From Terrimicrobiaceae bacterium (GTDB lineage: Bacteria; Verrucomicrobiota; Verrucomicrobiia; Chthoniobacterales; Terrimicrobiaceae): a DNA stretch of 56,238 nt. Position numbers and translations under genes: made by a program. Positions 8,657 to 17,311 of this stretch are shown in pieces (positions within the stretch are counted from its first letter, which is position 1; each line of letters starts with the position of its first letter). The stretch is taken from positions 1 through 56,238 of the forward strand of contig JAJTZA010000012.1 of NCBI GenBank assembly GCA_021463905.1, read 5' to 3'. The notes below the pieces were generated by a model. It saw only the letters and a list, made by a program, of their open reading frames with translations, was not told the DNA's origin and did not search any database.

Positions 8657-9507
8657 GTGCGGTGCTCCTTCATATCAATTACTTTGAACAGGGCCAGTCG
8701 TTGGAACGGGCCTGTCGGTTGACGCGGGAAGTTGGAGCGGATGGGATTGAATTCCGGCGTAAGGCTGGGGACTTTTCCGGAACGGACCTCGAGTACCTTG
8801 ACGTGGTTTCCGCCGCTCTCGACAAGCATCCGATCGAGTGGGTCAGTTTTGGTGCGCCCGCCGTGGAGCTGATGGGGCCGGATCGGTCAATGCACGAGCG
8901 GGAAATTGAAGCGGCGGAGAAATTTTACCGCAAGGCGGCATCGCGGTTTCCGCTGCGTGTGGTCAATGCTTTCACGGGGACGCTGGCCAACCCGGACAAG
9001 ACCCTTCCCTATGTCGAATACTGGCATCATGGCTCGGCGATTGCGACCGAGGCGCAATGGGAGGCGGCCATCGCGGGATTTCAGCGTCTGGGGACGCTCG
9101 CAGGAGAACTCGGCTTTCGTTTTGCCTTCGAGACGCACGGCACCTATCTGCACGACACGATCGAGGCCAGCAACCGTCTTGTGGATGGCATCGGGTCTCC
9201 GCATGTCGGCATCCTGTGGGATCATGCAAACCTGATGCTCTTCCCCACCTCCCCCACGCTTGCAGAAGCCGTCGCGTCCATGGGAAAACGCCTGTTTTAC
9301 GTCCACCTCAAAAACCTGCTCGCCCCGCCGTCCAAGCTGCTTGCGGTCACCAGCCTGAGCGGTGGCATCCTCAACATCCGTGAGCAGATCGGGCTTCTTC
9401 GCCAGTCCGGCTACGACGGCCCGCTGTGCATCGAATCGCCGCGTCCCGGAGATCGTGAGCGTTTCCTGCGCGAGGACATGAGCTACCTGCGCGAGATTTT
9501 GTGTTAA
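8653..9507 (+). CDS. Sugar phosphate isomerase/epimerase-like TIM-barrel protein
   Basis: 284 residues of the xylose isomerase-like TIM-barrel family (AP_endonuc_2). Visible features are acidic and His metal-ligand candidates in FRFAFETHGTY, GILWDHANLML, YVHLKNLL and LCIESPRPGD, in the order typical of sugar epimerases and inosose-type isomerases. It starts inside the ATGA overlap with the aminotransferase, so the two are almost certainly made together; the amidohydrolase and LamG genes precede them. It is probably cytoplasmic, acting on a keto-sugar or cyclitol. It ends 52 bases before the convergent exonuclease gene; a 7-bp inverted repeat (9506-9512 and 9539-9545) in that gap is too weak to call a terminator. 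Confidence 0.82.
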   Translation: MSAVLLHINYFEQGQSLERACRLTREVGADGIEFRRKAGDFSGTDLEYLDVVSAALDKHPIEWVSFGAPAVELMGPDRSMHEREIEAAEKFYRKAASRFPLRVVNAFTGTLANPDKTLPYVEYWHHGSAIATEAQWEAAIAGFQRLGTLAGELGFRFAFETHGTYLHDTIEASNRLVDGIGSPHVGILWDHANLMLFPTSPTLAEAVASMGKRLFYVHLKNLLAPPSKLLAVTSLSGGILNIREQIGLLRQSGYDGPLCIESPRPGDRERFLREDMSYLREILC

Positions 9508-9559
9508 TCAGGAGGTCTCAGGCTTTAACCAGCGATGCCCTGATTTCCTGCGCAAGGGT

Positions 9560-10462
9560 TCACTCAAAGAGCGAGCCCTGCGTGGCGCCCGAGGTGCCCT
9601 CCCGTTCGATTTCTCGCAGCAGGCTTTGAAAGCCGCAATCGCGCAGCGCAGAGATCAGGCGGCTGGTCTGGGGCTGGGCGGGGAGTTGATCCACGGGCTG
9701 TGGAAGCGGAAGGTTCTCATCGAGCGCCACCATCTGGCGATTCTCAAAAATCGCCTCGCGTCCGGCAGCGAGTTTTTCGCGGAGGGATTCCGGCAGCACT
9801 TCCCCGAGACGGGCCAGGAGTGCCTCCACTCCTCCAAACTCACGAATCAATCGCGCCGCCGTCTTTATGCCCACCCCGGGAATCCCCGGGATATTATCCG
9901 AAGCATCACCGGTCAGGGCCAGAACATCGCCGATTTGCGACGCACAGACTCCCCACTTCGCTTCCACCTCCGCCACACCCAATAACGCATATCCCTCAGA
10001 GCCGACGTCCGCTTTTGCGGTGGAATAGATGGAGACCCCCTCCCCGACCAGTTGAAGAATGTCTTTGTCATTGGTGGCAATGACCGTTTCCATCCCCAAC
10101 TGGCGGGCGGCGCGGACGTACGAGGCGATCAAATCGTCGGCCTCGGTATCCGCCAAAAACAGGCTTGCCGGACCAAAGAGCGGAACGTTCTCGCGCAGCC
10201 ACTCGACTTGCGGGCGCAGCGCGTCAGGCATGGGAGGGCGGTTCTGCTTGTACTGCGGCTGCAGGCGCGTCCGACGCGCAGGCAGCCCACAATCCCAGAT
10301 CACCGCCGTATGTTCCGGACGAAGGTCCGCCAACATCTTGCGCAGTGCTTTGGCAAAACCATAAATCGCATTGGTCGGCTCACCCCGCGCGTTCGTCAGA
10401 TCCCGGATCGCATAAAACGAGCGGTAAAGGTAATAGTAACCGTCTACAAAAAGTGCGCGCAT
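9560..10462 (-). CDS. Stand-alone 5'-3' exonuclease (PolI N-terminal/FEN-like)
   Basis: A 300-residue protein equivalent to the 5'-nuclease domain of DNA polymerase I. Acidic metal ligands are present in FVDGYYYLYRSFYA (D7), VIWDCG, LADTEADDLIA, ATNDKDILQL and LTGDASDNIPG. A helix-hairpin-helix follows (GIPGVGIKTAARLI). It likely removes RNA primers or cleaves flaps. No polymerase domain follows, as in other free-standing homologues. The ATG at 10462 (MRALFVDGYYYL) is set by the conserved first strand; an in-frame extension upstream is not credible. It is divergent from the efflux operon, with a 127-base spacer. Confidence 0.88.
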   Translation of the reverse strand: MRALFVDGYYYLYRSFYAIRDLTNARGEPTNAIYGFAKALRKMLADLRPEHTAVIWDCGLPARRTRLQPQYKQNRPPMPDALRPQVEWLRENVPLFGPASLFLADTEADDLIASYVRAARQLGMETVIATNDKDILQLVGEGVSIYSTAKADVGSEGYALLGVAEVEAKWGVCASQIGDVLALTGDASDNIPGIPGVGIKTAARLIREFGGVEALLARLGEVLPESLREKLAAGREAIFENRQMVALDENLPLPQPVDQLPAQPQTSRLISALRDCGFQSLLREIEREGTSGATQGSLFE

Positions 10463-10504
10463 GTCCCAGCATAGAGGGGCCGGACAAAATTTTTCAACCC
10501 TCAG

Positions 10505-10537
10505 TTGACACCGGGGCACTCTGAGCCAGAATATAAG
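10505..10537 (+). promoter_or_regulatory. Possible promoter of the efflux operon
   Basis: TTGACA at 10505-10510 is followed by an AT-rich AGAATATAAG at 10528-10537. Spacing to AGAATA is 17 bases, but to the better TATAAG it is 21. It lies 50-80 bases upstream of the membrane-fusion gene. A tentative call. Confidence 0.3.
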
Positions 10538-10589
10538 CAGAACTAATGAATGACCAAGCCATAAGCAACCCAAGCTGGGCAATGTTGCG

Positions 10590-11747
10590 ATGCGTCAAAC
10601 CGCCGTCTGCGGAGACTGCTGGGCGTATTTTTCGTATCGTGTATTTCTCGTTGTGAAAACGCTTTTCAAATTTCTCTTGCTGGCGGTTTTGCTCACGGGG
10701 GGGTATTTTGGTTTTCGGGTTCTCTTTCCGGGAGTCGGCGGTGGGGACGCACCGGGGGGGGATCAGGGGAATCAAACTGCTCCGGTTGGGCGGAGAGACA
10801 TCGAGCACACGCTTTTGCTGACCGGAGAAGTCATTCCGGCCTTTCAAGTGGACGTCAAATCCGAGGTGGGGGGCAAGGTGAAAAAGCTTCATGCGAAAAC
10901 CGGCGACGAGCTGCGAGTGGGGTCACCGATCGCCACGATTGACGACACCGACCTGCAGACTGAAAAAATTGCTGCGGAAACAGAAATTGAGGGGGCCCAG
11001 CTTGCGGTGGACCGCAATCAGGGCAACTACAAGCGGGCCAAGGCGCTTTTCGATGAAAAGCTGATCAGCCAGGAGGTCTTCGACAATCTCAAGGCCGACA
11101 TGCTCATATCGGAGAACACCCTCGAAAAAGCGCGTTCGCGGCTGCAAACGGTCAAGGACAAGCTCCGCAAGACGCGCATCGAGGCGCCTGCGGATGGCAC
11201 CGTCCTTGATGTGCTGGTCAACGAGGGTCAGGTGGTGGTGGCGGCGGCCAGCGTCAACGCGGGAACGATCCTCGTGAGTTTTGCGGATTTGTCGCGCCTG
11301 CTGGTGAACTCGCATGTCAACCAGGTGGATGCGCCCCTGCTGAAACAAGGCCAGGTTCTGACAGTCAACGCAGGGAACAGCAAGGGGCAGCCCGTGCATG
11401 CGCGCATCGAATTCATCGCACCGGTGGCCACCGTCAAAAACAATATCAAGGGGTTTCAGGTTCAGGCCGTTCTCGAGGACAATAACGGGCAGCTCAAACC
11501 CGGGATGTCGGTGAGCATGGCCGCCTCCGTCGAAAAAGCTCCCGGGGTCGTGGCGGTGCCAATTTCGGCCATTTTCCGCGAGCAGAAACAGTCGGTCGTT
11601 TATGTGCGCAAGGCGGGATCACCGCCGGAAAAGCGGCGTGTCGAGGTGGGGATCACCGACTTGGGCTATGCGGAAATCCGCTCCGGTCTGGCGGAGGGCG
11701 AGGAAATTTATCTGATCGAGCCGACACGTCCGGATCCGCAATCCTGA
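10590..11747 (+). CDS. Periplasmic adaptor (HlyD/MacA-type membrane fusion protein)
   Basis: 385 residues with one N-terminal hydrophobic anchor (about residues 22-45). A biotinyl-lipoyl half (VKSEVGGKVKKLHAKTGDEL) is followed by an alpha-helical hairpin (about 110-190), the second lipoyl half (IEAPADGTVLDVLVNEGQVV), a beta-barrel and a membrane-proximal domain. It should join the inner-membrane ABC exporter encoded by the next two genes to an outer-membrane channel, which is not in the window. Start: ATG at 10590; a GTG at 10653 right before KTLFKFLLL would also suit a signal anchor. The gap to the ATPase gene is 14 bases. Confidence 0.85.
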   Translation: MRQTAVCGDCWAYFSYRVFLVVKTLFKFLLLAVLLTGGYFGFRVLFPGVGGGDAPGGDQGNQTAPVGRRDIEHTLLLTGEVIPAFQVDVKSEVGGKVKKLHAKTGDELRVGSPIATIDDTDLQTEKIAAETEIEGAQLAVDRNQGNYKRAKALFDEKLISQEVFDNLKADMLISENTLEKARSRLQTVKDKLRKTRIEAPADGTVLDVLVNEGQVVVAAASVNAGTILVSFADLSRLLVNSHVNQVDAPLLKQGQVLTVNAGNSKGQPVHARIEFIAPVATVKNNIKGFQVQAVLEDNNGQLKPGMSVSMAASVEKAPGVVAVPISAIFREQKQSVVYVRKAGSPPEKRRVEVGITDLGYAEIRSGLAEGEEIYLIEPTRPDPQS

Positions 11748-11761
11748 GCGCGGCAGAACTC

Positions 11762-12442
11762 ATGGATGCGGCGGTTCTCGAAGACATCACCAAAGTGTAC
11801 CGGGTGGGTGATCAGGAAATCCACGCGCTGGCCGGTGTGAGTCTTACCATCCCGGAAGGGGACTTTGTGGCCATCACCGGTCCCAGCGGGAGCGGGAAGT
11901 CCACACTCATGCACCTGCTCGGCTGCCTGGACACGCCCACGGCTGGCCGCATGGAAATCTGCGGAAAGGACTTGAGCAGTGCGAACTCGGACACACTCGC
12001 CCGCGCCCGAAACCGCGAGATCGGATTCGTTTTCCAGGCCTTCAACCTCCTGCCGAAATTGGATGTCGTCGGCAACGTCGAGTTGCCCCTTCTGTACTCG
12101 AATGTTTCCACCCGGGAGCGCCGCGAGCGGGCCATTGCGGCAGCGCAGTCGGTCGGTCTCGGCGAACGCCTCAAAAACCGCCCGGCGCAGTTGAGCGGAG
12201 GCCAGTGCCAGCGCGTGGCGATCGCGCGCGCCCTCGTGAACAATCCCAGGATTCTTTTTGGGGATGAACCCACCGGAAACCTCGACTCCCAAACCGGACG
12301 AATGGTTCTCGATCTTTTCCGTTCTCTCAACGAAGGCGGGCGCACCATCGTTCTGGTGACGCATGATCCCAAGGTGGCGGCGACAGCGCGCCGGATCATC
12401 GAAATCCACGACGGCAGGATCAGCCGCGAATACTCGCCATGA
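11762..12442 (+). CDS. ABC transporter ATP-binding protein (LolD/MacB type)
   Basis: A 226-residue nucleotide-binding subunit. Walker A is GPSGSGKST (residues 40-48), the signature is LSGGQCQRVAIARAL, Walker B is ILFGDEPTGNLDS and the switch His is in LVTHDPKVA. The GDEPTGNLDS form and the length are typical of ATPases that work with MacB/LolE-type mechanotransmission permeases. It energises the permease encoded by the next gene, which it overlaps by ATGA. Together with the upstream adaptor this forms a macAB-like export set with the ATPase and permease on separate chains, unlike E. coli MacB. Substrate unknown. Confidence 0.92.
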   Translation: MDAAVLEDITKVYRVGDQEIHALAGVSLTIPEGDFVAITGPSGSGKSTLMHLLGCLDTPTAGRMEICGKDLSSANSDTLARARNREIGFVFQAFNLLPKLDVVGNVELPLLYSNVSTRERRERAIAAAQSVGLGERLKNRPAQLSGGQCQRVAIARALVNNPRILFGDEPTGNLDSQTGRMVLDLFRSLNEGGRTIVLVTHDPKVAATARRIIEIHDGRISREYSP

Positions 12443-13764
12443 GCCCATTCCGTCTTCTCGATACGGCCTTGCGCGAAATCACCGCGCACAAGTTCCGTAG
12501 TGCGCTCTCCATGCTTGGGGTCGTCTTGGGCGTCGGCAGTCTTATCGCAACCATGGCCCTCACCCGGGGCATCGAACGCGGCGTGCGCGCCTTCATGCAG
12601 CAGATTGGCGGCCTCGAGTTTGTCAACGTGACCAACAAGGAAATCTCCGGCCAACAGATGGATTTTTGGAACCTGTCACCGGGACGAACGCTGATGGACG
12701 CGCGCGTCATCGCCGCCTCCGCGCCGCTCATTTCACACATTTCTCCCGAGATGAACCTGGGAGCGGCCATCAGCGTCGGAGAGATTTCCGACCGGAATCT
12801 GGTGATTGGTGTCTGGCCGGATCACGCGGTCGCGGCCCGGCACGAGCTTGCGCAGGGGCGTTTTATCACGGCCTGGGACGTCGAGCGGGCAACGAAGGCG
12901 GTGGTCATTGGCGACGAAATCCGGACACGTTTCTTTCCGGGAAAGTCCGCAACCGAGACGCTGGGGAAGCAGTTGCTGATCAATGGTTCGCCGTTTCAGG
13001 TGGTCGGGGTCTTTAAGCGCTACGAGCGCGAGCAGGACAAGCGGATGCGGGAAATCCTCGCCGCCCGCAACAAAGGCGCAGCGCGGGCGGGAAGCTCACG
13101 GCACCGCTTTGATCCTTTCCGCAGAAAAAACACCTCCATCCTCATCCCCTTGAGCACAATGTTCCACGAGTTCAAGGCCGGACTCTTTCCCATGGACGAC
13201 ATGGAATCCGTTCGGATTGACACCCTCACCCTGCGCGTCCGCAACCTCGACCATTTCCGCGAGGCGCTGGAGCAGGTTCGCAACGCCCTCAACGTCACCC
13301 ACCGCGGCGTGGATGACTTCGACCTCGAAACCCGCGAGGAGTGGTTTGACCGGATGGAATCCAACATCGCCGCGACAAAAATGAGCGGCGGACTCATTGC
13401 AGCCATCAGCCTGATTGTCGGTGGAATCGGCATCACCAACATCATGCTGGCCAGCATCACCGAACGCATCCGCGAAATCGGCATCCGCATGGCCGTCGGT
13501 GCCCGCCAACGCGACATCTTCCTGCAAATCCTTGCCGAAAGCGTCTCCATTTCCCTCCTCGGAGGTGCCTGCGGAATCATCGCCGGCATCGCCCTCGTCG
13601 AGGTTCTGATCCGCGTCGCTCCCACGGAAAACCTGCCGGTCATTGAGGCCACTTCCATTCTCCTGAGCGTCGCCTTCGCAGTCCTGATCGGCGCGGCCTC
13701 CGGCATTTATCCCGCCCTGAAAGCCTCGCGCCTCGAACCGATCAGTGCCCTCCGCTACGAGTAA
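12439..13764 (+). CDS. MacB/FtsX-type ABC transporter permease
   Basis: 441 residues: one N-terminal transmembrane helix (about 21-40, SMLGVVLGVGSLIATMAL), a large periplasmic MacB_PCD domain (about 45-320), then three C-terminal helices of an FtsX domain (starting near AAISLIVGGIGITNIMLA). The conserved cytoplasmic loop ERIREIGIRMAVGARQRDI is intact. The family acts by mechanotransmission rather than direct transmembrane passage, exporting macrolides, peptides or lipoproteins. It overlaps the ATPase gene by ATGA, so the three genes form one operon with the adaptor. A 145-base gap separates it from the next gene; CATGGA...TCCATG at its start is a small hairpin without a T-tract. Confidence 0.9.
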   Translation: MSPFRLLDTALREITAHKFRSALSMLGVVLGVGSLIATMALTRGIERGVRAFMQQIGGLEFVNVTNKEISGQQMDFWNLSPGRTLMDARVIAASAPLISHISPEMNLGAAISVGEISDRNLVIGVWPDHAVAARHELAQGRFITAWDVERATKAVVIGDEIRTRFFPGKSATETLGKQLLINGSPFQVVGVFKRYEREQDKRMREILAARNKGAARAGSSRHRFDPFRRKNTSILIPLSTMFHEFKAGLFPMDDMESVRIDTLTLRVRNLDHFREALEQVRNALNVTHRGVDDFDLETREEWFDRMESNIAATKMSGGLIAAISLIVGGIGITNIMLASITERIREIGIRMAVGARQRDIFLQILAESVSISLLGGACGIIAGIALVEVLIRVAPTENLPVIEATSILLSVAFAVLIGAASGIYPALKASRLEPISALRYE

Positions 13765-13909
13765 ATCGAAGTCCTGCATGGAGCTGTCCATCCATGATCC
13801 CAGACGAACGATTCCGCAGGGACGATCCCCTGGATTCGAGCGACAGAAAAATTCGTGCGCTTCCGGACTTGAGCCCATCCTCCTGTCCGGGTAAGCTTGG
13901 CTGCGTAAG

Positions 13910-14806
13910 ATGATCTCGGATCACAGATTCGGCAAGGCGTCCCCGCTCACGTGGGCGGGATCATTCCCAGTCTATCTGGCTGCGATGATTGCGGCAGCGC
14001 ATGTCCTCACCATGATTGTTACCGCGCTGGTCATGGGGGTGCAGGGGGGCTCCGGGGCAGCAAGCGCGGGCCCGCTGGCGGCATGGACCTTTTCCTGGGA
14101 AGCCGCCATTCAGCGTGGCTGGCTCTGGCAATTTGTCACGTACGCCTTTGTGAATCCGCCCTCCCATTGGACAGTCGTCCAGTTGGTGATGCTTGTCATT
14201 TTTGGTTCGGAAGTGGAAAAATTTCTTGGGCGGATGTCATTTTTGTGGCTCTACGTTCTGTTGGTTCTGGCTGCGCCGGCACTGTTGACCGCCCTGGGAT
14301 TTGCGGGGATTCGTCCCCCGCTGGCAGGCGGTTCGCTGGCTCATTTTGGAGTCTTTCTGGCCTTTGTTTTTATCTACCCCCGGGCGGAGATTTTTTTCAG
14401 GCTTCAGGCGCGTTGGGTGGCTGTCGCGCTGGTTGGGATCTACACGCTGCAAGGGATTGCCACGCGGGATTGGATGGACATTGCCCTCCTCTGGTGGACA
14501 GCCGCAGTCGCTTTCGCCTACCTCAAATGGGAGGACATGGAGTTTTCCTTTCCAAAGCTCCTGTCGCCAACCAGACCATTCAGTCCTGCCCGGTCGGCCA
14601 GGTCGGCCAGGCCAGTCAGGCCCGCCCGGGAACACCACTCATCGAAAACCATCGGTTCCACAGAGGAGGAGCAGGACCTGCACGATTCCATTGACCCCAT
14701 CCTGGAAAAGATCGCCCGGCGTGGGATCGGGAGCCTCACCCGTGCTGAGCGCAACCGGCTTGAAAGCGCGCGCGATACGCTGATCAGGAAAGACCGCCAG
14801 CACTGA
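13910..14806 (+). CDS. Rhomboid-like membrane protein, probably catalytically inactive
   Basis: 298 residues: about six transmembrane helices followed by a Pro/Arg-rich linker (tandem SAR/PVRPAR repeats, near 225-242) and a C-terminal helical motif (DPILEKIARRGIGSLTRAER, near 262-281) of the kind found after bacterial rhomboids (DUF6576). In the rhomboid region, AGGSLAHFG (S142) sits where GxSG with the nucleophile is expected. No HxxGxxxG helix is present afterwards, where LLWWTAAVAFAY appears instead, and the loop-side Asn after H86 is missing. I infer a pseudoprotease. It is followed directly (TGATG) by a DUF2270 membrane protein. Confidence 0.7.
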   Translation: MISDHRFGKASPLTWAGSFPVYLAAMIAAAHVLTMIVTALVMGVQGGSGAASAGPLAAWTFSWEAAIQRGWLWQFVTYAFVNPPSHWTVVQLVMLVIFGSEVEKFLGRMSFLWLYVLLVLAAPALLTALGFAGIRPPLAGGSLAHFGVFLAFVFIYPRAEIFFRLQARWVAVALVGIYTLQGIATRDWMDIALLWWTAAVAFAYLKWEDMEFSFPKLLSPTRPFSPARSARSARPVRPAREHHSSKTIGSTEEEQDLHDSIDPILEKIARRGIGSLTRAERNRLESARDTLIRKDRQH

Positions 14807-15528
14807 TGGAACCCAACCCCGATGATCCCGCAGTGAGGAACGACCCCTCGGGAATGCCGCTGCCCAGCCTGAAGGATCCCTCCTACGTCAACGCCATGAT
14901 TCATTTCTATCGTGGCGAATTGTCACGAATCATGATCTGGCGGCAGCGGCTGGATGTCACGACCACCTGGGCCATCACCGGATCAACCGCAATCATCACC
15001 GTGGCATTCACCTACACCCAGGTTCCCCACATCATCTTTTTTTTCAATCTGACCCTGGTCTGGATCATGCTTTGGATCGAAGCGCGGCGGTACCGGTTTT
15101 ACGATGCCTTTCGCGGTCGTGTGCGGATGCTCGAATCGCATTTCCTGGTGCCCATGATTTCGCAAAGTCCGAAGCTTCTGGATGGGGAATGGCGGCGGCT
15201 TGTCTGCGAGGACCTGATCCTGCCCTCATTCAAAATCACCCGCCTTGAAGCCATCGGACGGCGCATGAAGCGCAACTATGTTTTTATCTTCGCAATCATC
15301 ATGCTGGCGTGGACGCTCAAAATCTTTGTCCATGCCAGCGAGCCGATCACCTCGTGGAAGATTTTTTATCATGCACTGGCTGTCCATGAGCTGCCGCCGT
15401 GGCTGGCGTGTGTGGTCTATTTTGGGACGCTTCTGATTGTCACCGGCCTCATGCTTTATGTGGTAAGAACCTCAAGCGAGGAAGTCAGCGAGTTTGGGGC
15501 CAACAACAGCCCGCTCTGGAAAATATGA
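14806..15528 (+). CDS. DUF2270 integral membrane protein
   Basis: 240 residues with four hydrophobic helices: a pair near 52-90 (TTTWAITGSTAIITVAFTY, IIFFFNLTLVWIMLWIEARR) and a pair near 155-225. Between them is a conserved cytoplasmic segment with RYRFYDAFRGRVRMLESHF. This layout matches the DUF2270 family of predicted membrane proteins; its function is not known. It starts in a TGATG overlap with the rhomboid-like gene and ends in an ATGA overlap with mazG, so it is part of a tightly coupled operon. Confidence 0.75.
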   Translation: MEPNPDDPAVRNDPSGMPLPSLKDPSYVNAMIHFYRGELSRIMIWRQRLDVTTTWAITGSTAIITVAFTYTQVPHIIFFFNLTLVWIMLWIEARRYRFYDAFRGRVRMLESHFLVPMISQSPKLLDGEWRRLVCEDLILPSFKITRLEAIGRRMKRNYVFIFAIIMLAWTLKIFVHASEPITSWKIFYHALAVHELPPWLACVVYFGTLLIVTGLMLYVVRTSSEEVSEFGANNSPLWKI

Positions 15529-16310
15529 GCGGCGTGGCAAGATTGCGGGAAATTGTCGTGCGTTTGCGTGCGCCGGGGGGGTGTCCCTGGGATCGCGAAC
15601 AAACCCATGAAAGCCTCCGTGCGGCCCTGATCGAAGAGTGTTATGAAGTGATCGAGGCCATTGGTCAGGCGGACGATGCCAATCTGCGCGAGGAACTGGG
15701 CGATCTCCTCCTGCATGTGGTCATGCACACCGAGATGGCCTCCGAGCGCGGCGCATTCAATTTTCAAGAAGTGGCGGACGAGGTCTGCGAGAAATTGATT
15801 CGCCGCCACCCGCACGTGTTTGGAGATGGGAAGGCCGACAACCCCGGCGAGGTTCTCCGGCAGTGGGAGCGGATCAAGCGCGAGGAAAAAGGAGCGGAGG
15901 CCTCGGTCATGGACGGCCTGCTGGCGGCGATGCCGGCGCTCCTGCGTGCGCAGCGTGCCCAAAACAAAGCGGCGCGTGTCGGCTTTGACTGGCCATCTCC
16001 CGAAGGGGTTTTCACCAAGCTGACTGAAGAAATTGGCGAATTGCAGCGTGCGCGAGATTCCGGCGATACCACCGCAATCGAGGAGGAAATGGGCGACTTG
16101 ATTTTTACGGTCGTGAATCTTGCGCGGCACTATCATGTGGATGCGGAGACAGCGCTCTCATCAGCCACTGCAAAATTCGTGCGCCGGTTTCGTGTCATGG
16201 AGTCTTTCTGCGCGCAGTCGGGTCGGCGCATCGAGGAGCATACTCCCGAAGAGCTGGATGCAGCCTGGGTGGCGGCCAAGGCCGCAGAATCAAAGAAGCC
16301 TTGTCCATGA
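15525..16310 (+). CDS. mazG: Nucleoside triphosphate pyrophosphohydrolase
   Basis: 261 residues, nearly the length of E. coli MazG (263), with the two tandem all-alpha MazG domains. The first has LRAPGGCPWDREQTHESL and EECYEVIEA plus REELGDLLLHV; the second has KLTEEIGELQRA and EEEMGDLIFTVV. The EExxE and ExxD acidic residues that bind magnesium are present in both. It hydrolyses NTPs or dNTPs to monophosphates, a housecleaning role. The ATG at 15525 overlaps the preceding stop (ATGA) and the gene ends in ATGA with the next one. A longer in-frame upstream extension would overlap DUF2270 and is rejected. Confidence 0.93.
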   Translation: MSGVARLREIVVRLRAPGGCPWDREQTHESLRAALIEECYEVIEAIGQADDANLREELGDLLLHVVMHTEMASERGAFNFQEVADEVCEKLIRRHPHVFGDGKADNPGEVLRQWERIKREEKGAEASVMDGLLAAMPALLRAQRAQNKAARVGFDWPSPEGVFTKLTEEIGELQRARDSGDTTAIEEEMGDLIFTVVNLARHYHVDAETALSSATAKFVRRFRVMESFCAQSGRRIEEHTPEELDAAWVAAKAAESKKPCP

Positions 16311-17311
16311 GTGGGCACCCGGCGCGAACAGGGTTCTGCGTTTTGAATCCTGGAGGAAGGGATCGCTTCCAGTCATTTCGGGAAGGCGTGGGGACGCCGG
16401 ATTCCGCAGGGCACCCCCCGGTCAATTTTCATGCCTACGCGGCCTGTCTGGGAGGGACGTTTGCGTCCTCCCTTTCCGAGGTCGCACCGGACGTTGGCAC
16501 CGTACTCCTCCTGCTCCGCCCCCGTCATCTGGCCAAGGCCCTGCGCGCTTGTCGCGCCTTGCGGGCGCTGGGAATCCGCGTTCTGATTTCCTGGAAAGAG
16601 TCGGGAGCCGCGCAGGTGGCACAGGCGCTGACGGTTCCAGGATGCTGGAAGTTTTTTCGTCAAATTGCCTTCGAGTGTGATGGCTATTTGTCTGCGGTTC
16701 CCGGATTGACCAGCCTCTACGAAGTGGCGGGGGGCAAAAGCGGCGTCTTTGCGCCGACCCCCTACCCTGTGGACATCCCCGCATGGAATTTTGAGAACCC
16801 GCTGAAAAAACGCTCCGGGATTCTCATCGGCACACGCGAATTTGACATCCCCGCCAGGAATCACTTGCTGGCACTCTGCGCCAGTGCGCGCACGGGTGGG
16901 CCCGTGACCGTTCTGGATTCAGGCAGCCGGCTTTCCTGCTCTCTTCTTGCCGACCTGCCTTTTGTGTCGGATGTGGTTCGCGGCCCTCTCCCCTATCCGG
17001 AATATCTCCGGCTGATGGCGGCCCACCGGATCGTCTTCCAAATGGACTCCGGCGTTGTGCCCGGTCAGGTGGCCGGGGATGCGCTGCTCTGCCGCATGCC
17101 CTGCGTGGGTGGCACGGGAACGATCGAGACGCTGGCTTTCTCTCAGCTTGCCGGAGGGCCGGAAAACGCGCAGGAACTCGTCGCACGGGCCATGCGGCTC
17201 ATGCGCGACGACGACTTCTGGCACCAGACGGTTGCCGCCTCACAGGAGACTGCACAAAATTCGCTCTCATTTCATGTCATCGCCGGCCAATTGAAGGCGC
17301 TGTTGACATGA
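16307..17311 (+). CDS. Glycosyltransferase-like protein (GT-B-like, uncertain)
   Basis: 334 residues, no signal peptide. The second half reads like the nucleotide-sugar domain of a GT-B glycosyltransferase: a strand-loop RSGILIGTREFDIPARNHL near 170, then GPLPYPEYLRLMAAHRIVFQ and VAGDALLCRMPCVGGTGTIE, followed by closing helices (AQELVARAMRLMRDDDFW) typical of such folds. The usual EX7E motif of GT4 enzymes is not seen, so activity is uncertain. It lies between mazG and a small membrane protein, overlapping both by ATGA. Its role in the operon is unclear; envelope glycan synthesis is only a guess. The ATG at 16307 is used rather than the TTG six bases earlier. Confidence 0.55.
   Translation: MSGHPARTGFCVLNPGGRDRFQSFREGVGTPDSAGHPPVNFHAYAACLGGTFASSLSEVAPDVGTVLLLLRPRHLAKALRACRALRALGIRVLISWKESGAAQVAQALTVPGCWKFFRQIAFECDGYLSAVPGLTSLYEVAGGKSGVFAPTPYPVDIPAWNFENPLKKRSGILIGTREFDIPARNHLLALCASARTGGPVTVLDSGSRLSCSLLADLPFVSDVVRGPLPYPEYLRLMAAHRIVFQMDSGVVPGQVAGDALLCRMPCVGGTGTIETLAFSQLAGGPENAQELVARAMRLMRDDDFWHQTVAASQETAQNSLSFHVIAGQLKALLT

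Noticed and set aside
9506-9545. Inverted repeat AATCAGG/CCTGATT between the isomerase and exonuclease genes
   Set aside because: Only seven pairs with a 26-base loop and no T-tract; too weak for a terminator.
13778-13798. CATGGA/TCCATG hairpin after the MacB-like gene
   Set aside because: A short stem without a T-rich tail; could occur by chance.
14580-14632. Tandem GGTCGGCCAG repeats
   Set aside because: They encode the Pro/Arg linker of the rhomboid-like protein; an in-frame low-complexity segment, not a separate element.
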